Part shown: piece after piece, positions 1-11,538 of the stretch
How the letters are laid out: every line of letters begins with the position of its first letter
How positions within the stretch are numbered: position 1 is the stretch's first letter
NCBI GenBank assembly: GCA_964621525.1
Contig: CAZUMS010000029.1
Span: 1-49,090, forward strand
Direction of reading: 5' to 3'
Source of the DNA: CAZMGV01 sp964621525 [NCBI: uncultured bacterium]
Lineage (GTDB): Bacteria; JAGRBM01
DNA: 49,090 nt
The notes under the pieces: generated by a model
What the model saw: the letters and a program-made list of their open reading frames with translations, nothing else
Databases searched by the model: none
Told to the model about the DNA's origin: nothing
Program-made: the position numbers and the translations under genes

Positions 1-107
1 GGAGGGCTGAGGGGTGGAAGTCCGGAGGCGCAGAGGCGGCGGAACGCCGCGACGGTTGTTTGAAAACTGAATAGTCGATGATGGGGCGGGAGAGGCTCAC
101 CCGCCCC
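1..107. repeat. Left arm of a ~107-bp structured inverted repeat
   Basis: The reverse complement of this stretch matches 48947-49054 with only a few mismatches and one indel. The first 19 bases are identical in both copies. Inside are two hairpins: GCGGCG/CGCCGC with a GAA loop (36-50), and GGGGCGGG/CCCGCCCC (83-90 with 100-107). Both hairpins are kept in the other copy. It is intergenic and ends 26 bp before the first gene. It looks like a dispersed intergenic repeat; the fact that both copies lie at the window ends suggests that the ends are assembly breaks. Confidence 0.85.
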
Positions 108-133
108 CACGGGAACGGCTACAGTCCCCGCCC

Positions 134-1267
134 ATGCACTGGACTGCCCGTACGGCCGTGGTGTTCGCGGCGACGTTCCTTCTGGCCGAACTGGCCCTGC
201 GGGTGATCGTTGCCAACGGCTGGCTGCCGCCGCTCCTCTATGGCCCGTCGAATCCCTATGTGGCGGCGGAGGGCACCCGGTTCCTCCCGGACTTCGAGGG
301 TTTCCGGAATTTCAGGGGCGGGAAGATTCCGTTCCGTACCAACGAAACGGGATTCCGCGCGTCGTTCCCCTACCGGACCGGTTCGCCGGAGCATCCGGTG
401 GTGGCGGTGATCGGGGATTCCTACGTCCTGGCGTCGGAGATCCCCGAGCCCGATACGTTCACGGCGCTTCTCGGCGCATCGTTCGCGAAAGCGGCCCCGC
501 CGGCCGAGGTCCAGAACTACGGCATGGGCGGCACGGGGATCCCGCACTACGTCACCCGCTGGGAAACCTCCGTGAGCCCGCACCGGCCGCGCCTCACGAT
601 CGTCTGCCTCTTCGGCGGCAACGACATCGCCGACTCGGTGCCCGAGCTCTCGCGGTATCCGTTCCTTGTGCCCCGTTACCGCCGGGACGCCTCGGGCCGG
701 ATCGTCTCCCTGGGTCCCTACGCCCCGCCGCCCCTGCCCCCGTGGGCGAACCGCCTCGCGAGCTCGCTTCTCCTTCACCCGCTGCTTTTCCGGCCGAATC
801 CGGAGTCCTCCGGCCTCGCCTACACGCTCGGGACCTATTTCGGGGACGGCGACCCGCGCTACGAACGGGCGTGGAGCGACATCGGGGATCTCTTCGCCCT
901 GCTCCGCCGGGAGACCCATGCCCGGGGGAGCGCCCTGCTCGCCATCTGGATCTCGCATCCGCTGGAACTGGACGACAGTACCTGGGCACGGACCGCCGAG
1001 AGTTACCGGGACCGCCGCCCGGACCGGGACCGGCCCCGCCGCCGCATGGCCGCACTGCTCGCCCGTGCGGACGTTCCGTTCCTCGACTCGACGCCCGTGC
1101 TCCGGGAGGCGCTGGCTGCCGGAGTCCCGGTCTTCCTTGAAGGGGACGGCCATTTCAGCGCCGAAGGGCACCGGCTCTTTGCCCACTGGCTGTTCCCGGA
1201 GGCCGCGGCCGCCCTCGGGGGGCCGCTGACGGAGCCGCCGGTTGCCCGGCCCGCCCGGCTGAAATAA
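134..1267 (+). CDS. SGNH/GDSL-family hydrolase, membrane-anchored
   Basis: 377 residues. A hydrophobic N-terminal segment (about residues 7-27) suggests a signal anchor, so the catalytic domain should lie outside the cytoplasm. The SGNH blocks are all visible: GDSY at 94-97 (nucleophile serine), NYGMGG at 128-133 (oxyanion glycine), GGND at 161-164 and DGHFSAEGH near 337-345 (acid and base). Members of this superfamily are esterases, lipases or O-acetyl transferases acting on glycans and lipids; the substrate cannot be read here. The next gene starts 4 bp after the stop, so the two are probably cotranscribed. No strong ribosome binding site precedes the ATG. A second, catalytically degenerate SGNH protein is encoded at 17472-18392. 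Confidence 0.8.
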   Translation: MHWTARTAVVFAATFLLAELALRVIVANGWLPPLLYGPSNPYVAAEGTRFLPDFEGFRNFRGGKIPFRTNETGFRASFPYRTGSPEHPVVAVIGDSYVLASEIPEPDTFTALLGASFAKAAPPAEVQNYGMGGTGIPHYVTRWETSVSPHRPRLTIVCLFGGNDIADSVPELSRYPFLVPRYRRDASGRIVSLGPYAPPPLPPWANRLASSLLLHPLLFRPNPESSGLAYTLGTYFGDGDPRYERAWSDIGDLFALLRRETHARGSALLAIWISHPLELDDSTWARTAESYRDRRPDRDRPRRRMAALLARADVPFLDSTPVLREALAAGVPVFLEGDGHFSAEGHRLFAHWLFPEAAAALGGPLTEPPVARPARLK

Positions 1268-1271
1268 AAGG

Positions 1272-3302
1272 ATGGCCGTGAATACGCGCAACCTCTGGAT
1301 CGGACTCGGTATCATCCTGTTTATCGCCCTCGCGGGCTCGTTTCTCATGCTCATGTCCGGGGACGACGAGGAGCCGGGTGGCGGCAAAAAGTCCGCCGCC
1401 GCGAAGACGGACCCCGCCGGGGCCGGCGGCGACAGCAGCCCCTACAAGCGGGAAGGTGCGCAGGGCTGGAGTTCCGGCGGTTTCAGCCGGGGGCCCGGCG
1501 GATCGTTCTCGGCCGCGGGGGGTTCCGAAACCGACGCCCGGACCGAGTTCGAGCAGTCCATCGAGGCCTGCCGCACGGCGGTCCGGCAGGAGCGGGATGC
1601 CTTCATCCCCGACTGCAACCTGAAGACGGCGATCCGGCCCCGGGGCGAGATCGAGGTGGCGTCGGGTTCGATCCGGCGCGCCCTCGAACTGGTGCCGGAC
1701 AACCCGGACGCCCGGCGGTGCCTGGGGGACCTGCAGCGGGTCCAGGGCAACTTCGCCGAAGCCGAGACTTCGCTGAAGGAAGCGCTGCGCCTGAACCCCC
1801 GCGATCCCGAAACGCTGATGAGCCTCGGCGACGTGCTCCAGAAGCAGGGACGTAACGAGGAGGCGATGCGGATGTATGACGACGCGGCCCGGGCCGACTC
1901 CCGGAGCGCGTCGCCGGAACTCGCCCGTGCGCGGCTCCTTCTCCAGACGCGCAAAAACCCGGAGGCCCTCGAGGCCTTCCAGAAGGTCGCCGAGATCGAT
2001 CCGTCGTCCGCCGAGGCCCTGAACGGGCTCGGGATCGCCGCCATGCAGCAGGGCAAGCCCACGCAGGCGCTCGACTATTTCTTCAAGGCGATCGAGGCGA
2101 ATCCGGACAACCCCGAGGCGTTCACGAACATCCGCAAGCAGGGGCTCTACGCCCCGGCGAAGCGGCGGCTCGAGGGGCTCGCCGAGAAATACCGGGCCGA
2201 GGCGGCCCAGAATCCCGAGGACCCGGACATGCAGCTCCGGCTGGGCCGTGTGCTGTTCGCCCAGGACAAGCGCGAGGATGCCGAGAAGGCGCTCCGGCGG
2301 GCCGTGGAGCTCTCGCCCGGTTTCGCCTGCGCCTATGTGACGCTCGGCGCGACGCTCGCCGCCCTCGGCAAGTCGCAGGACGCCCTGGAGTTCTACCGGA
2401 AGGCGTCGGAGATGGACCCGAACCTCGTGGACCGGTACCCGGACCTGAAGCGCCTCCTCAACTACCAGGACACCCGCGAGAACAAGCTCGACCAGGCCAG
2501 GCGCTCCGCCGAGGCGAATCCGCAGGACTCCAAAGCCCAGACCGAATACGCGGACGCCCTCAAGGCCGCCGGCAAGTACGAGGAGGCCCTCGCCGCCCTC
2601 CAGAAGGCCGTTGAACTGGACCCCCGCAACGCGGGCGCCCGCAACAGCCTCGGGAACCTGCTCCTCTCCCGGGGCAAGTTCGAGGACGCCGAGGCGGCTT
2701 TCCGGGCCGCGGCCGCCGCCGACCCCAGGAGCGCCGAGGCGCTCACGAACCTCGGCAAGACGCTGAACATCGTGGGCAAGCGGGGCGAGGCCGAGCAGGC
2801 GTTCCAGCAGGCGCTCCAGAACGACCCGAAGAACTTCGCCGCCCTCACGGGCCTCGCCGACGCCCAGCGGGTGACGGGCAAGCTCGACGCGGCCATCGGC
2901 AACTACCGGACCGCCATCGAGACGAACCCGAACGACATCAGCGCACGGTTCAATCTGGGCAACACCCTCGAGCAGGGGGGCAAGACGCAGGACGCCGCGC
3001 GCGAGTGGCAGTCGCTCGTCGAGAAGTTCCCGAACTTCGCCGAGGGCTATACCTCCCTGGGCCAGAACTACGACAAGCAGGGCAACTACCGGGATGCCGT
3101 CAACGCGTACCAGAAGGCCGTGGAGTTGCGCCCGTCGAATCCCTATAACTACCGGAGCCTCGGCGCCGCCCTCGCCCGTTCGGGCAACTCCCGCGACGCG
3201 CAGGAGGCGTTCGACAAGTACATCAAGTTCGCACCCGATCCGAAGACCGAGGAAGACCGGCGCAGGGAAGTGGAGAAACTGATGGCGGGCGGCAACCCCT
3301 GA
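1272..3302 (+). CDS. Membrane-anchored TPR-repeat protein
   Basis: 676 residues. One transmembrane segment (about 9-28) is followed by a Gly/Ser-rich linker to about 95, then roughly a dozen tetratricopeptide repeats filling the rest of the protein (recurring patterns such as A-x-x-L-x-x-A-L-x-L-x-P). TPR arrays are protein-protein scaffolds; the anchor plus linker predicts the repeats project into the periplasm. The AAAAGG ribosome site directly abuts the ATG at 1272 but sits 6 bp before an in-frame GTG at 1278, so translation may really begin at 1278 (MNTRNLW). It follows the SGNH gene by 4 bp. Its stop faces the stop of the next minus-strand gene across 3 bp. Partner unknown. Confidence 0.85.
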   Translation: MAVNTRNLWIGLGIILFIALAGSFLMLMSGDDEEPGGGKKSAAAKTDPAGAGGDSSPYKREGAQGWSSGGFSRGPGGSFSAAGGSETDARTEFEQSIEACRTAVRQERDAFIPDCNLKTAIRPRGEIEVASGSIRRALELVPDNPDARRCLGDLQRVQGNFAEAETSLKEALRLNPRDPETLMSLGDVLQKQGRNEEAMRMYDDAARADSRSASPELARARLLLQTRKNPEALEAFQKVAEIDPSSAEALNGLGIAAMQQGKPTQALDYFFKAIEANPDNPEAFTNIRKQGLYAPAKRRLEGLAEKYRAEAAQNPEDPDMQLRLGRVLFAQDKREDAEKALRRAVELSPGFACAYVTLGATLAALGKSQDALEFYRKASEMDPNLVDRYPDLKRLLNYQDTRENKLDQARRSAEANPQDSKAQTEYADALKAAGKYEEALAALQKAVELDPRNAGARNSLGNLLLSRGKFEDAEAAFRAAAAADPRSAEALTNLGKTLNIVGKRGEAEQAFQQALQNDPKNFAALTGLADAQRVTGKLDAAIGNYRTAIETNPNDISARFNLGNTLEQGGKTQDAAREWQSLVEKFPNFAEGYTSLGQNYDKQGNYRDAVNAYQKAVELRPSNPYNYRSLGAALARSGNSRDAQEAFDKYIKFAPDPKTEEDRRREVEKLMAGGNP

Positions 3303-3305
3303 CCG

Positions 3306-3782
3306 TCACTCTTCGCCGAAAGCGATCGGGAAGACCACCTTCGCATCGCCCTTCTCGATCGCAATGAATTTCGCCTTCTGGGCCTTCTCGAGGATCTCCT
3401 TCTCGAAGGCGGGGTGTTTCGAGAAATCCGAGGCAATGGTCTTCGCGCCCGTGACCGAACCGTCCGGCTTGATCGTGAACTCGATGATCATCGCCCCGGT
3501 CGCCTTGGGGTCCGCCTGGAGCAGTTTCTTGTGGGCGCTCTTGAAGAGCGGGGCATAACGCCGCATGACGGCGTTGACGGTTCCGAACGTGCGGTTCTCG
3601 TCGCCCGCGGCCTCGCCCGTCACTCCGGGCTTTTTCCCCGGCTTGGCGGGCTTGGCCGCCTTTTCCGGGGTTTTTTCAGGGGCTTTGGGCTTCTCGGCCG
3701 CAGGGGCGTCTTCGGCGCGAACCGGGGCAGCAAGCAAAGCAGCGGAGGCGAGAAGCGAGAGAACGGCAGCGGAGGTTTTCAT
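3306..3782 (-). CDS. Secreted AgmX/PglI (TonB-like) C-terminal domain protein
   Basis: 158 residues. A signal peptide (1-23, cleavage near PVRAED) is followed by a Lys/Pro/Ala-rich linker (about 25-58) and a C-terminal domain of about 95 residues. The pattern I-x-F-x-I-x-x-D-G-S-V-T near 103-114 is typical of the TonB_C/AgmX-PglI C-terminal fold known in deltaproteobacteria. TonB-type Pro/Lys linkers span the periplasm, but here the N-terminus is a cleavable-type signal rather than an ExbB/D-binding anchor, so classical TonB function is unlikely. It lies 43 bp downstream of uvrA on the same strand and may be cotranscribed with it. Family assignment is by pattern only. Confidence 0.6.
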   Translation of the reverse strand: MKTSAAVLSLLASAALLAAPVRAEDAPAAEKPKAPEKTPEKAAKPAKPGKKPGVTGEAAGDENRTFGTVNAVMRRYAPLFKSAHKKLLQADPKATGAMIIEFTIKPDGSVTGAKTIASDFSKHPAFEKEILEKAQKAKFIAIEKGDAKVVFPIAFGEE

Positions 3783-3803
3783 CTCCCGACGCTAGCGCGA
3801 AAC

Positions 3804-3824
3804 CGCCGCGAGGGACAGGCGGCG
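3804..3824 (-). terminator. Weak hairpin after uvrA
   Basis: On the minus strand CGCCGC and GCGGCG form a 6-bp stem with a 9-base loop, starting just 1 bp past the uvrA stop and followed only by GTTT. It may reduce readthrough into the AgmX-like gene but lacks a proper U-run. Confidence 0.3.
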
Positions 3825-3825
3825 T

Positions 3826-6708
<2,883 letters not shown>

Positions 6709-6769
6709 GGAGGGTTGGGATAGCTGAAAGCCACGGGCCTCTCAAACCAGCCGGGTCCTCCCCGCCCTG

Positions 6770-6800
6770 AAAAAGGGACAGGCCCCGGAGCGGCCTGTCC
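6770..6800 (-). terminator. Intrinsic terminator after htpX
   Basis: A perfect 9-bp stem GGACAGGCC/GGCCTGTCC (6776-6784 with 6792-6800) and a 7-base loop; on the minus strand it is followed by CTTTTTC. It lies 23 bp past the htpX stop and separates htpX from uvrA. Confidence 0.8.
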
Positions 6801-6823
6801 TTAGAACGGCTTTTGAGGCCGGA

Positions 6824-7684
6824 TCAGAGTTCGACGTTCCGGAGGTCCAGATCCTGGAGTGCCTTCACGCGATCCTCGGTGGCCGGGTGCGTGGAAAAGA
6901 GTTTCGCGAGACTCTTACCGGAGAGCGGGTTGATGATGAACATGTGGGCAGTAGCTTCCCCCGCATGCTGCATGGGCATACCGCGGGCATAGTTGTCGAT
7001 CTTCATCAGCGCGCTCTGGAGCCCCTGGGTGTCCTGCGCGATCCCGGCACCGGTAGCGTCGGCCATGTATTCGCGGGTCCGGCTGATCATCATCTGGATA
7101 ATCATCGCCGCAATGGGCGCAAGGATCATGATCAGGATGCCCACAATGGGGTTCGGGGCTTCACGGTCGTCGCCCCGTCGGCCGCCGCCGAAGAACATGG
7201 CAAACTGGGCCATGAACTGGAGCGCCGCCGCGACCACGGCCGCTATCGTCTGGACAAGGATATCGCGGTTCTTGATGTGGCCCATCTCGTGGGCGATGAC
7301 CCCGGCGAGTTCCCGCTCGTTCAGCATGGCCATCAGCCCTTCGGTCAGGGCCACGACCCCGTGTTCGGGGTTACGGCCCGTGGCAAAGGCGTTCGGAGTC
7401 CGCTCCGGAATGATGTAGATGCGGGGCATCGGGATTTTGGCATTCTTCGCCAGCTTTTCGCACAAGGCATAAAGCCGCGGTGCTTCTTCCGGAGTAACCG
7501 GACGCGCCTTGTACATCCTGAGGACGATCTTGTCCGAGAACCAGTAGCTACCGAGGTTCATCACCAGGGCGAAGGCGAACGCAGCAATCAGGCCCGTCTG
7601 TCCGCCAAGCGCCCCACCCGCGTAGATCAGGATGGCCGACAGGCCGGCGAGCAGCAGAAAGGTTTTCAAACGGTTGGCGATCAT
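6824..7684 (-). CDS. htpX: Protease HtpX homolog
   Basis: 286 residues, a normal length for HtpX, a zinc metalloprotease of the inner membrane (M48 family) that degrades misfolded membrane proteins. Visible are two N-terminal transmembrane segments (about 8-25 and 28-50), the zinc motif HEMGH (about residues 132-136) with the third-ligand region EYMAD near 210, and two further hydrophobic segments near 155-200 interrupted by a short Gly/Arg loop (GGGRRGDDR). It is a single-gene unit with its own terminator. An inverted repeat upstream (7778-7793) could mark regulation. The ATG at 7684 is the only reasonable start. Confidence 0.95.
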   Translation of the reverse strand: MIANRLKTFLLLAGLSAILIYAGGALGGQTGLIAAFAFALVMNLGSYWFSDKIVLRMYKARPVTPEEAPRLYALCEKLAKNAKIPMPRIYIIPERTPNAFATGRNPEHGVVALTEGLMAMLNERELAGVIAHEMGHIKNRDILVQTIAAVVAAALQFMAQFAMFFGGGRRGDDREAPNPIVGILIMILAPIAAMIIQMMISRTREYMADATGAGIAQDTQGLQSALMKIDNYARGMPMQHAGEATAHMFIINPLSGKSLAKLFSTHPATEDRVKALQDLDLRNVEL

Positions 7685-7777
7685 CGTTTCGTGTCACTCC
7701 TTGCGGTGGGCGCCCGAGGCACCACGTCGCGTGCGTTAATATTCGCATGCACGACCGGGAGAACAAGCAAAATTGGC

Positions 7778-7793
7778 GTTAAAAGCGTTTAAC
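7778..7793. promoter_or_regulatory. Inverted repeat between pyrD and htpX
   Basis: GTTAAA and TTTAAC separated by four bases. It sits 22 bp past the pyrD stop and 94 bp before the htpX start on the minus strand. It could be an operator for htpX or the stem of a weak pyrD terminator (followed by CCAATTTT). Neither is certain. Confidence 0.35.
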
Positions 7794-7815
7794 TCTTCCG
7801 GTTACAGGGCAACCG

Positions 7816-8943
7816 TCAGAAGCTCTTGAAAAATTCGGCGAGCTCCTGGGACATCTGCTTCATCGTCTTGCCACTCATCGTACCAATGAGGTTCTGCACG
7901 GAGCCGATCTTTTCTTTCGAGAGCAGCCGGGCAAGATCGCCGATAATCCGCGGCGCGGCACGGGGATCCAGATAGTTGATGGTGCCGAGTTGTACGGCCG
8001 AGGCGCCCGCCACGAGGAACTCGCAGATATCTTCCGCATCCGAAATCCCGCCCGCACCCACAATCGGAATCTTGAGGTCGGAGCGCTTCAGTTCATCGAC
8101 CATCCGGAGCGCCACCGGCTTGATCGCCGGCCCCGACAGCCCCCCGGTACGGTTTGCGAGAACCGGCTTGTGCTTGCGCCAGTCGACCGCCATCCCCTGC
8201 AGCGTATTGATCGCCGTAACGGCGTCGGCACCCGCGCCCTCGACCGCCTTGGCAATCTCCACAATGCTGGTCACGTTCGGGGAAAGTTTCGCCCAGACCG
8301 GCTTGGTGGTCGCCCGGCGGACTGCCGAGATCACCAGCGCCGCCTGATCCGGCTGGGTGCCGAACACGATGCCGCCCTTTTCGACGTTCGGGCAGGACAG
8401 GTTCACCTCGATGCCGTTGATCCGGTCCACATGATCCAGAATTTTTGCAAGTTCCACATACCCATCCACGGTTTCCTCGAAAACCGAGGCGATAACGACC
8501 GTGCGGGCGTCCTTGAGGACCGGCAGCTTGTTGTCCAGGAAATCGTGGATCCCGCCGCTCTGGATACCGATGGCATTGAGCATGCCCGAAGCCGTCTCCA
8601 CGGTGCGGGGAGTGTCGTTCCCCAGCCGGGGCTTGAGGGAAAGACTCTTCACGACAATGCCGCCCAGCAGACTGGCGTCAAAATACTCCGCCAGTTCGGG
8701 GCCGTAACCTCCGCAACCGGAAGCCAGCAGGACCGGATTTTTGAATACCAGCGTTCCGACGCGGGTCGAAAGATCGACGTCCGTGGGAATAGGCTCAGGC
8801 TTCGCCATCTGGCGGACCTGAACAGCCGGACGTTTCGGAGCAGGCGCTTTTTTGGCAGGGGCCTTCTTCGCGGGCTTCCGTACTACGGTCTTCCGTGCGG
8901 CACTCTTTTTCACAGGTTTTGCCTTCTTCCTTGCAGGGCTCAC
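7816..8943 (-). CDS. pyrD: Dihydroorotate dehydrogenase B, catalytic subunit, with Lys/Ala-rich N-terminal tail
   Basis: About 375 residues from a GTG at 8943 whose GTGA overlaps the pyrK stop by 4 bp. It oxidises dihydroorotate to orotate in pyrimidine synthesis, using FMN. The class 1 core is clear: ASGCGGYGPE near the FMN site, NLSCPNVEKGG carrying the active-site cysteine of class 1B enzymes, KLSPNVTSIVEIA, and GAGGISDAEDICEFL at the phosphate-binding end. Class 1B enzymes are normally about 300-310 residues. The extra length is a 45-50 residue N-terminal tail rich in Lys, Ala and Pro (repeated KKAP/KKSA units), resembling histone H1-like bacterial tails. An ATG start further in (MAKPEPIPTDVDLS, at about residue 45) would remove most of it. 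PyrK is the adjacent partner subunit. Confidence 0.95.
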   Translation of the reverse strand: MSPARKKAKPVKKSAARKTVVRKPAKKAPAKKAPAPKRPAVQVRQMAKPEPIPTDVDLSTRVGTLVFKNPVLLASGCGGYGPELAEYFDASLLGGIVVKSLSLKPRLGNDTPRTVETASGMLNAIGIQSGGIHDFLDNKLPVLKDARTVVIASVFEETVDGYVELAKILDHVDRINGIEVNLSCPNVEKGGIVFGTQPDQAALVISAVRRATTKPVWAKLSPNVTSIVEIAKAVEGAGADAVTAINTLQGMAVDWRKHKPVLANRTGGLSGPAIKPVALRMVDELKRSDLKIPIVGAGGISDAEDICEFLVAGASAVQLGTINYLDPRAAPRIIGDLARLLSKEKIGSVQNLIGTMSGKTMKQMSQELAEFFKSF

Positions 8944-9737
8944 CAGGCGACCTCCTCGGCGTTGAACACAGGCCCCTCGACGCAGGCCCGGGCCCGCCGG
9001 TAGTTTCCATCGGGCGTGCGGATCGGGCAAACACAGCTGATACAGATGCCCGTGCCGCAGGCCATGCGTTCTTCAAGCGATACATCACACCGGATGTTGC
9101 GGGTTGTGCAGATTTTCGAGACGGCGGCCATCATCGGATGGGGGCCGCAGCAGATCACCCGGTCGGGCTTCCGGCTATTGCCAAGCAGTTTTTCCAGAAG
9201 TCCCGCCGCCGTACCCCGAAAGCCTTCCGAGCCGTCATCCGTAGAGACAAAGACTCCTGCACTGCCGAAGGTATCGGTCCAGTTAAGGTCGCTGGCCGAC
9301 CTCGCACCGATGAGCGCCGTGTACTGGGCCGGTGACGTCGAAGCCAGATGTACGAGCGGAGGTACGCCGACGCCACCGCCCACAAGCCAGATCCGTTCCT
9401 GGGGTGTCACCGGCGAGTCGAAGCCGTTTCCGTAGGGGCCAGACACTGACCAGGGCTCTCCGGAGAGCGCCTTCGCCATGCGGCGGGTACCTTCACCGTG
9501 AACCCGGATACCAAAGACTATTTCCTTCGAAGAAACAGCCAGGGGCGATAGCGGGCGGCCCAGCAGCGGCTGGGAACCCTCCGATGGACGGACCATGAAG
9601 AACTGCCCCGGCCGCACGGGTTTGGGCGTAATCACCCAGCGAAACCGGATCTCGTACATGGCCCCGTCGAGCGGCCCCGGCGGAGAAAGCCGCACAGCCC
9701 CTGAGAATTCTGCCGTTACCGGTGTCGTCACGCCCAT
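8940..9737 (-). CDS. pyrK: Dihydroorotate dehydrogenase B, electron transfer subunit
   Basis: About 265 residues from the ATG at 9737 (MGVTTPVTAEF), 4 bp after the rimI stop; a longer frame exists but would overlap rimI heavily. PyrK carries FAD and a 2Fe-2S cluster and passes electrons from PyrD to NAD. Seen are the flavin-binding RPLSPL segment, the nucleotide-binding LVGGGVGVPPL motif, and the C-terminal cluster ligands CGTGICISCVC followed by CVEGPVF. The last base pairs overlap the GTG start of pyrD (GTGA), indicating translational coupling of the two subunits. Confidence 0.95.
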   Translation of the reverse strand: MGVTTPVTAEFSGAVRLSPPGPLDGAMYEIRFRWVITPKPVRPGQFFMVRPSEGSQPLLGRPLSPLAVSSKEIVFGIRVHGEGTRRMAKALSGEPWSVSGPYGNGFDSPVTPQERIWLVGGGVGVPPLVHLASTSPAQYTALIGARSASDLNWTDTFGSAGVFVSTDDGSEGFRGTAAGLLEKLLGNSRKPDRVICCGPHPMMAAVSKICTTRNIRCDVSLEERMACGTGICISCVCPIRTPDGNYRRARACVEGPVFNAEEVAW

Positions 9738-9741
9738 GAAA

Positions 9742-10251
9742 TCAGTTCTGTCCCTTCGTCCCGCCGGGCAGCCCGAACGGAGCCTCGCGCACCATGACGA
9801 GCGCATCCTCGCCCGTGTCGGAGTAATACCTGGGCCGGATACCGACCGTCCGGAAACCGAATGACTCGTACATCCTCCGGGCCGGGCCATTCGCGGGCCG
9901 GACATCCAGCACGATGAGCGCTGCGTCTGCCCGTGTCGCGTGGCCGAAAACCAGCTCCATCAGCCTGTGGCCGATCCCCCGGCGGCGCCAGTCCGGATCG
10001 ACCGCGATGTTGAGGATATGCAGTTCGTCAACGACGGTCCAGAACGTCACATAACCGACCAGCGGCTGTTCGGGAAGGTCGGCCAGCCGGGCGACAAAGG
10101 TCTTGGACTGGTGCTGGCCCAGTTCATCAAGGAACATGCGTCTTGTCCAGGGCGTTTTAAAGGACAGGCGTTCAACCCGCATGATCTCGTCCAGATCAAA
10201 CTCCTTCATCTCGGAGAAGGAGATACGGGCATCTGGACCGCCGGTCTGCAC
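9742..10251 (-). CDS. rimI: Ribosomal-protein-alanine N-acetyltransferase-type GNAT (RimI)
   Basis: 169 residues. A GNAT-fold acetyltransferase; RimI acetylates the N-terminus of ribosomal protein S18 and in many lineages other N-termini. The family pattern is clear: ISFSEMKEFDLDEIMRVE at the N-terminus, LHILNIAVDPDWRRRGIG with the acetyl-CoA loop R-R-x-G-I-G-x-R, and LDVRPANGPARRMYESFGF with the RimI-type N-x-x-A-x-x-x-Y. The start is a GTG at 10251, needed to include the first beta strand. It is the first gene of the rimI-pyrK-pyrD unit. RimI often sits next to tsaB or tsaD; that is not the case here. Confidence 0.88.
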   Translation of the reverse strand: MQTGGPDARISFSEMKEFDLDEIMRVERLSFKTPWTRRMFLDELGQHQSKTFVARLADLPEQPLVGYVTFWTVVDELHILNIAVDPDWRRRGIGHRLMELVFGHATRADAALIVLDVRPANGPARRMYESFGFRTVGIRPRYYSDTGEDALVMVREAPFGLPGGTKGQN

Positions 10252-10285
10252 AGGCCGGAGTATTCCCCGCCCGGAGCCCCCAAAG

Positions 10286-10312
10286 CAAAAACGCCGGGTT
10301 CCCCCGGCGTTT
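10286..10312 (-). terminator. Intrinsic terminator after DAHP synthase gene
   Basis: 8-bp stem ACGCCGGG/CCCGGCGT (10291-10310) with a 4-base loop. On the minus strand it is followed by TTTTT. It closes the aroF-type gene and separates it from rimI. Confidence 0.85.
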
Positions 10313-10335
10313 CCGCACGATCCTGAACCCGAGGC

Positions 10336-11352
<1,017 letters not shown>

Positions 11353-11538
11353 TGAAAAGTTACCATCCCTGCTGAATCACAGCGTTTTCTGCTACCAGAC
11401 CATCTGACGGGTCCGGACATGCAGCCCATGGCCGAGGTCGATCAGTTTTCCCGACACCACCACCGGGGGCGGCAAGATAGCCGATGGGCGCACCGGGTCA
11501 AAATAGGAAAAATGCGTGCCCCTGCGGATTTACGGCGC

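Noticed and set aside
1-107. Interpretation of TTTGAAAACTGAATAG as part of an rRNA operon leader or spacer
   Set aside because: Similar words occur in some rRNA spacers, but there is no rRNA or tRNA sequence beside it and it belongs to an intergenic hairpin repeat.
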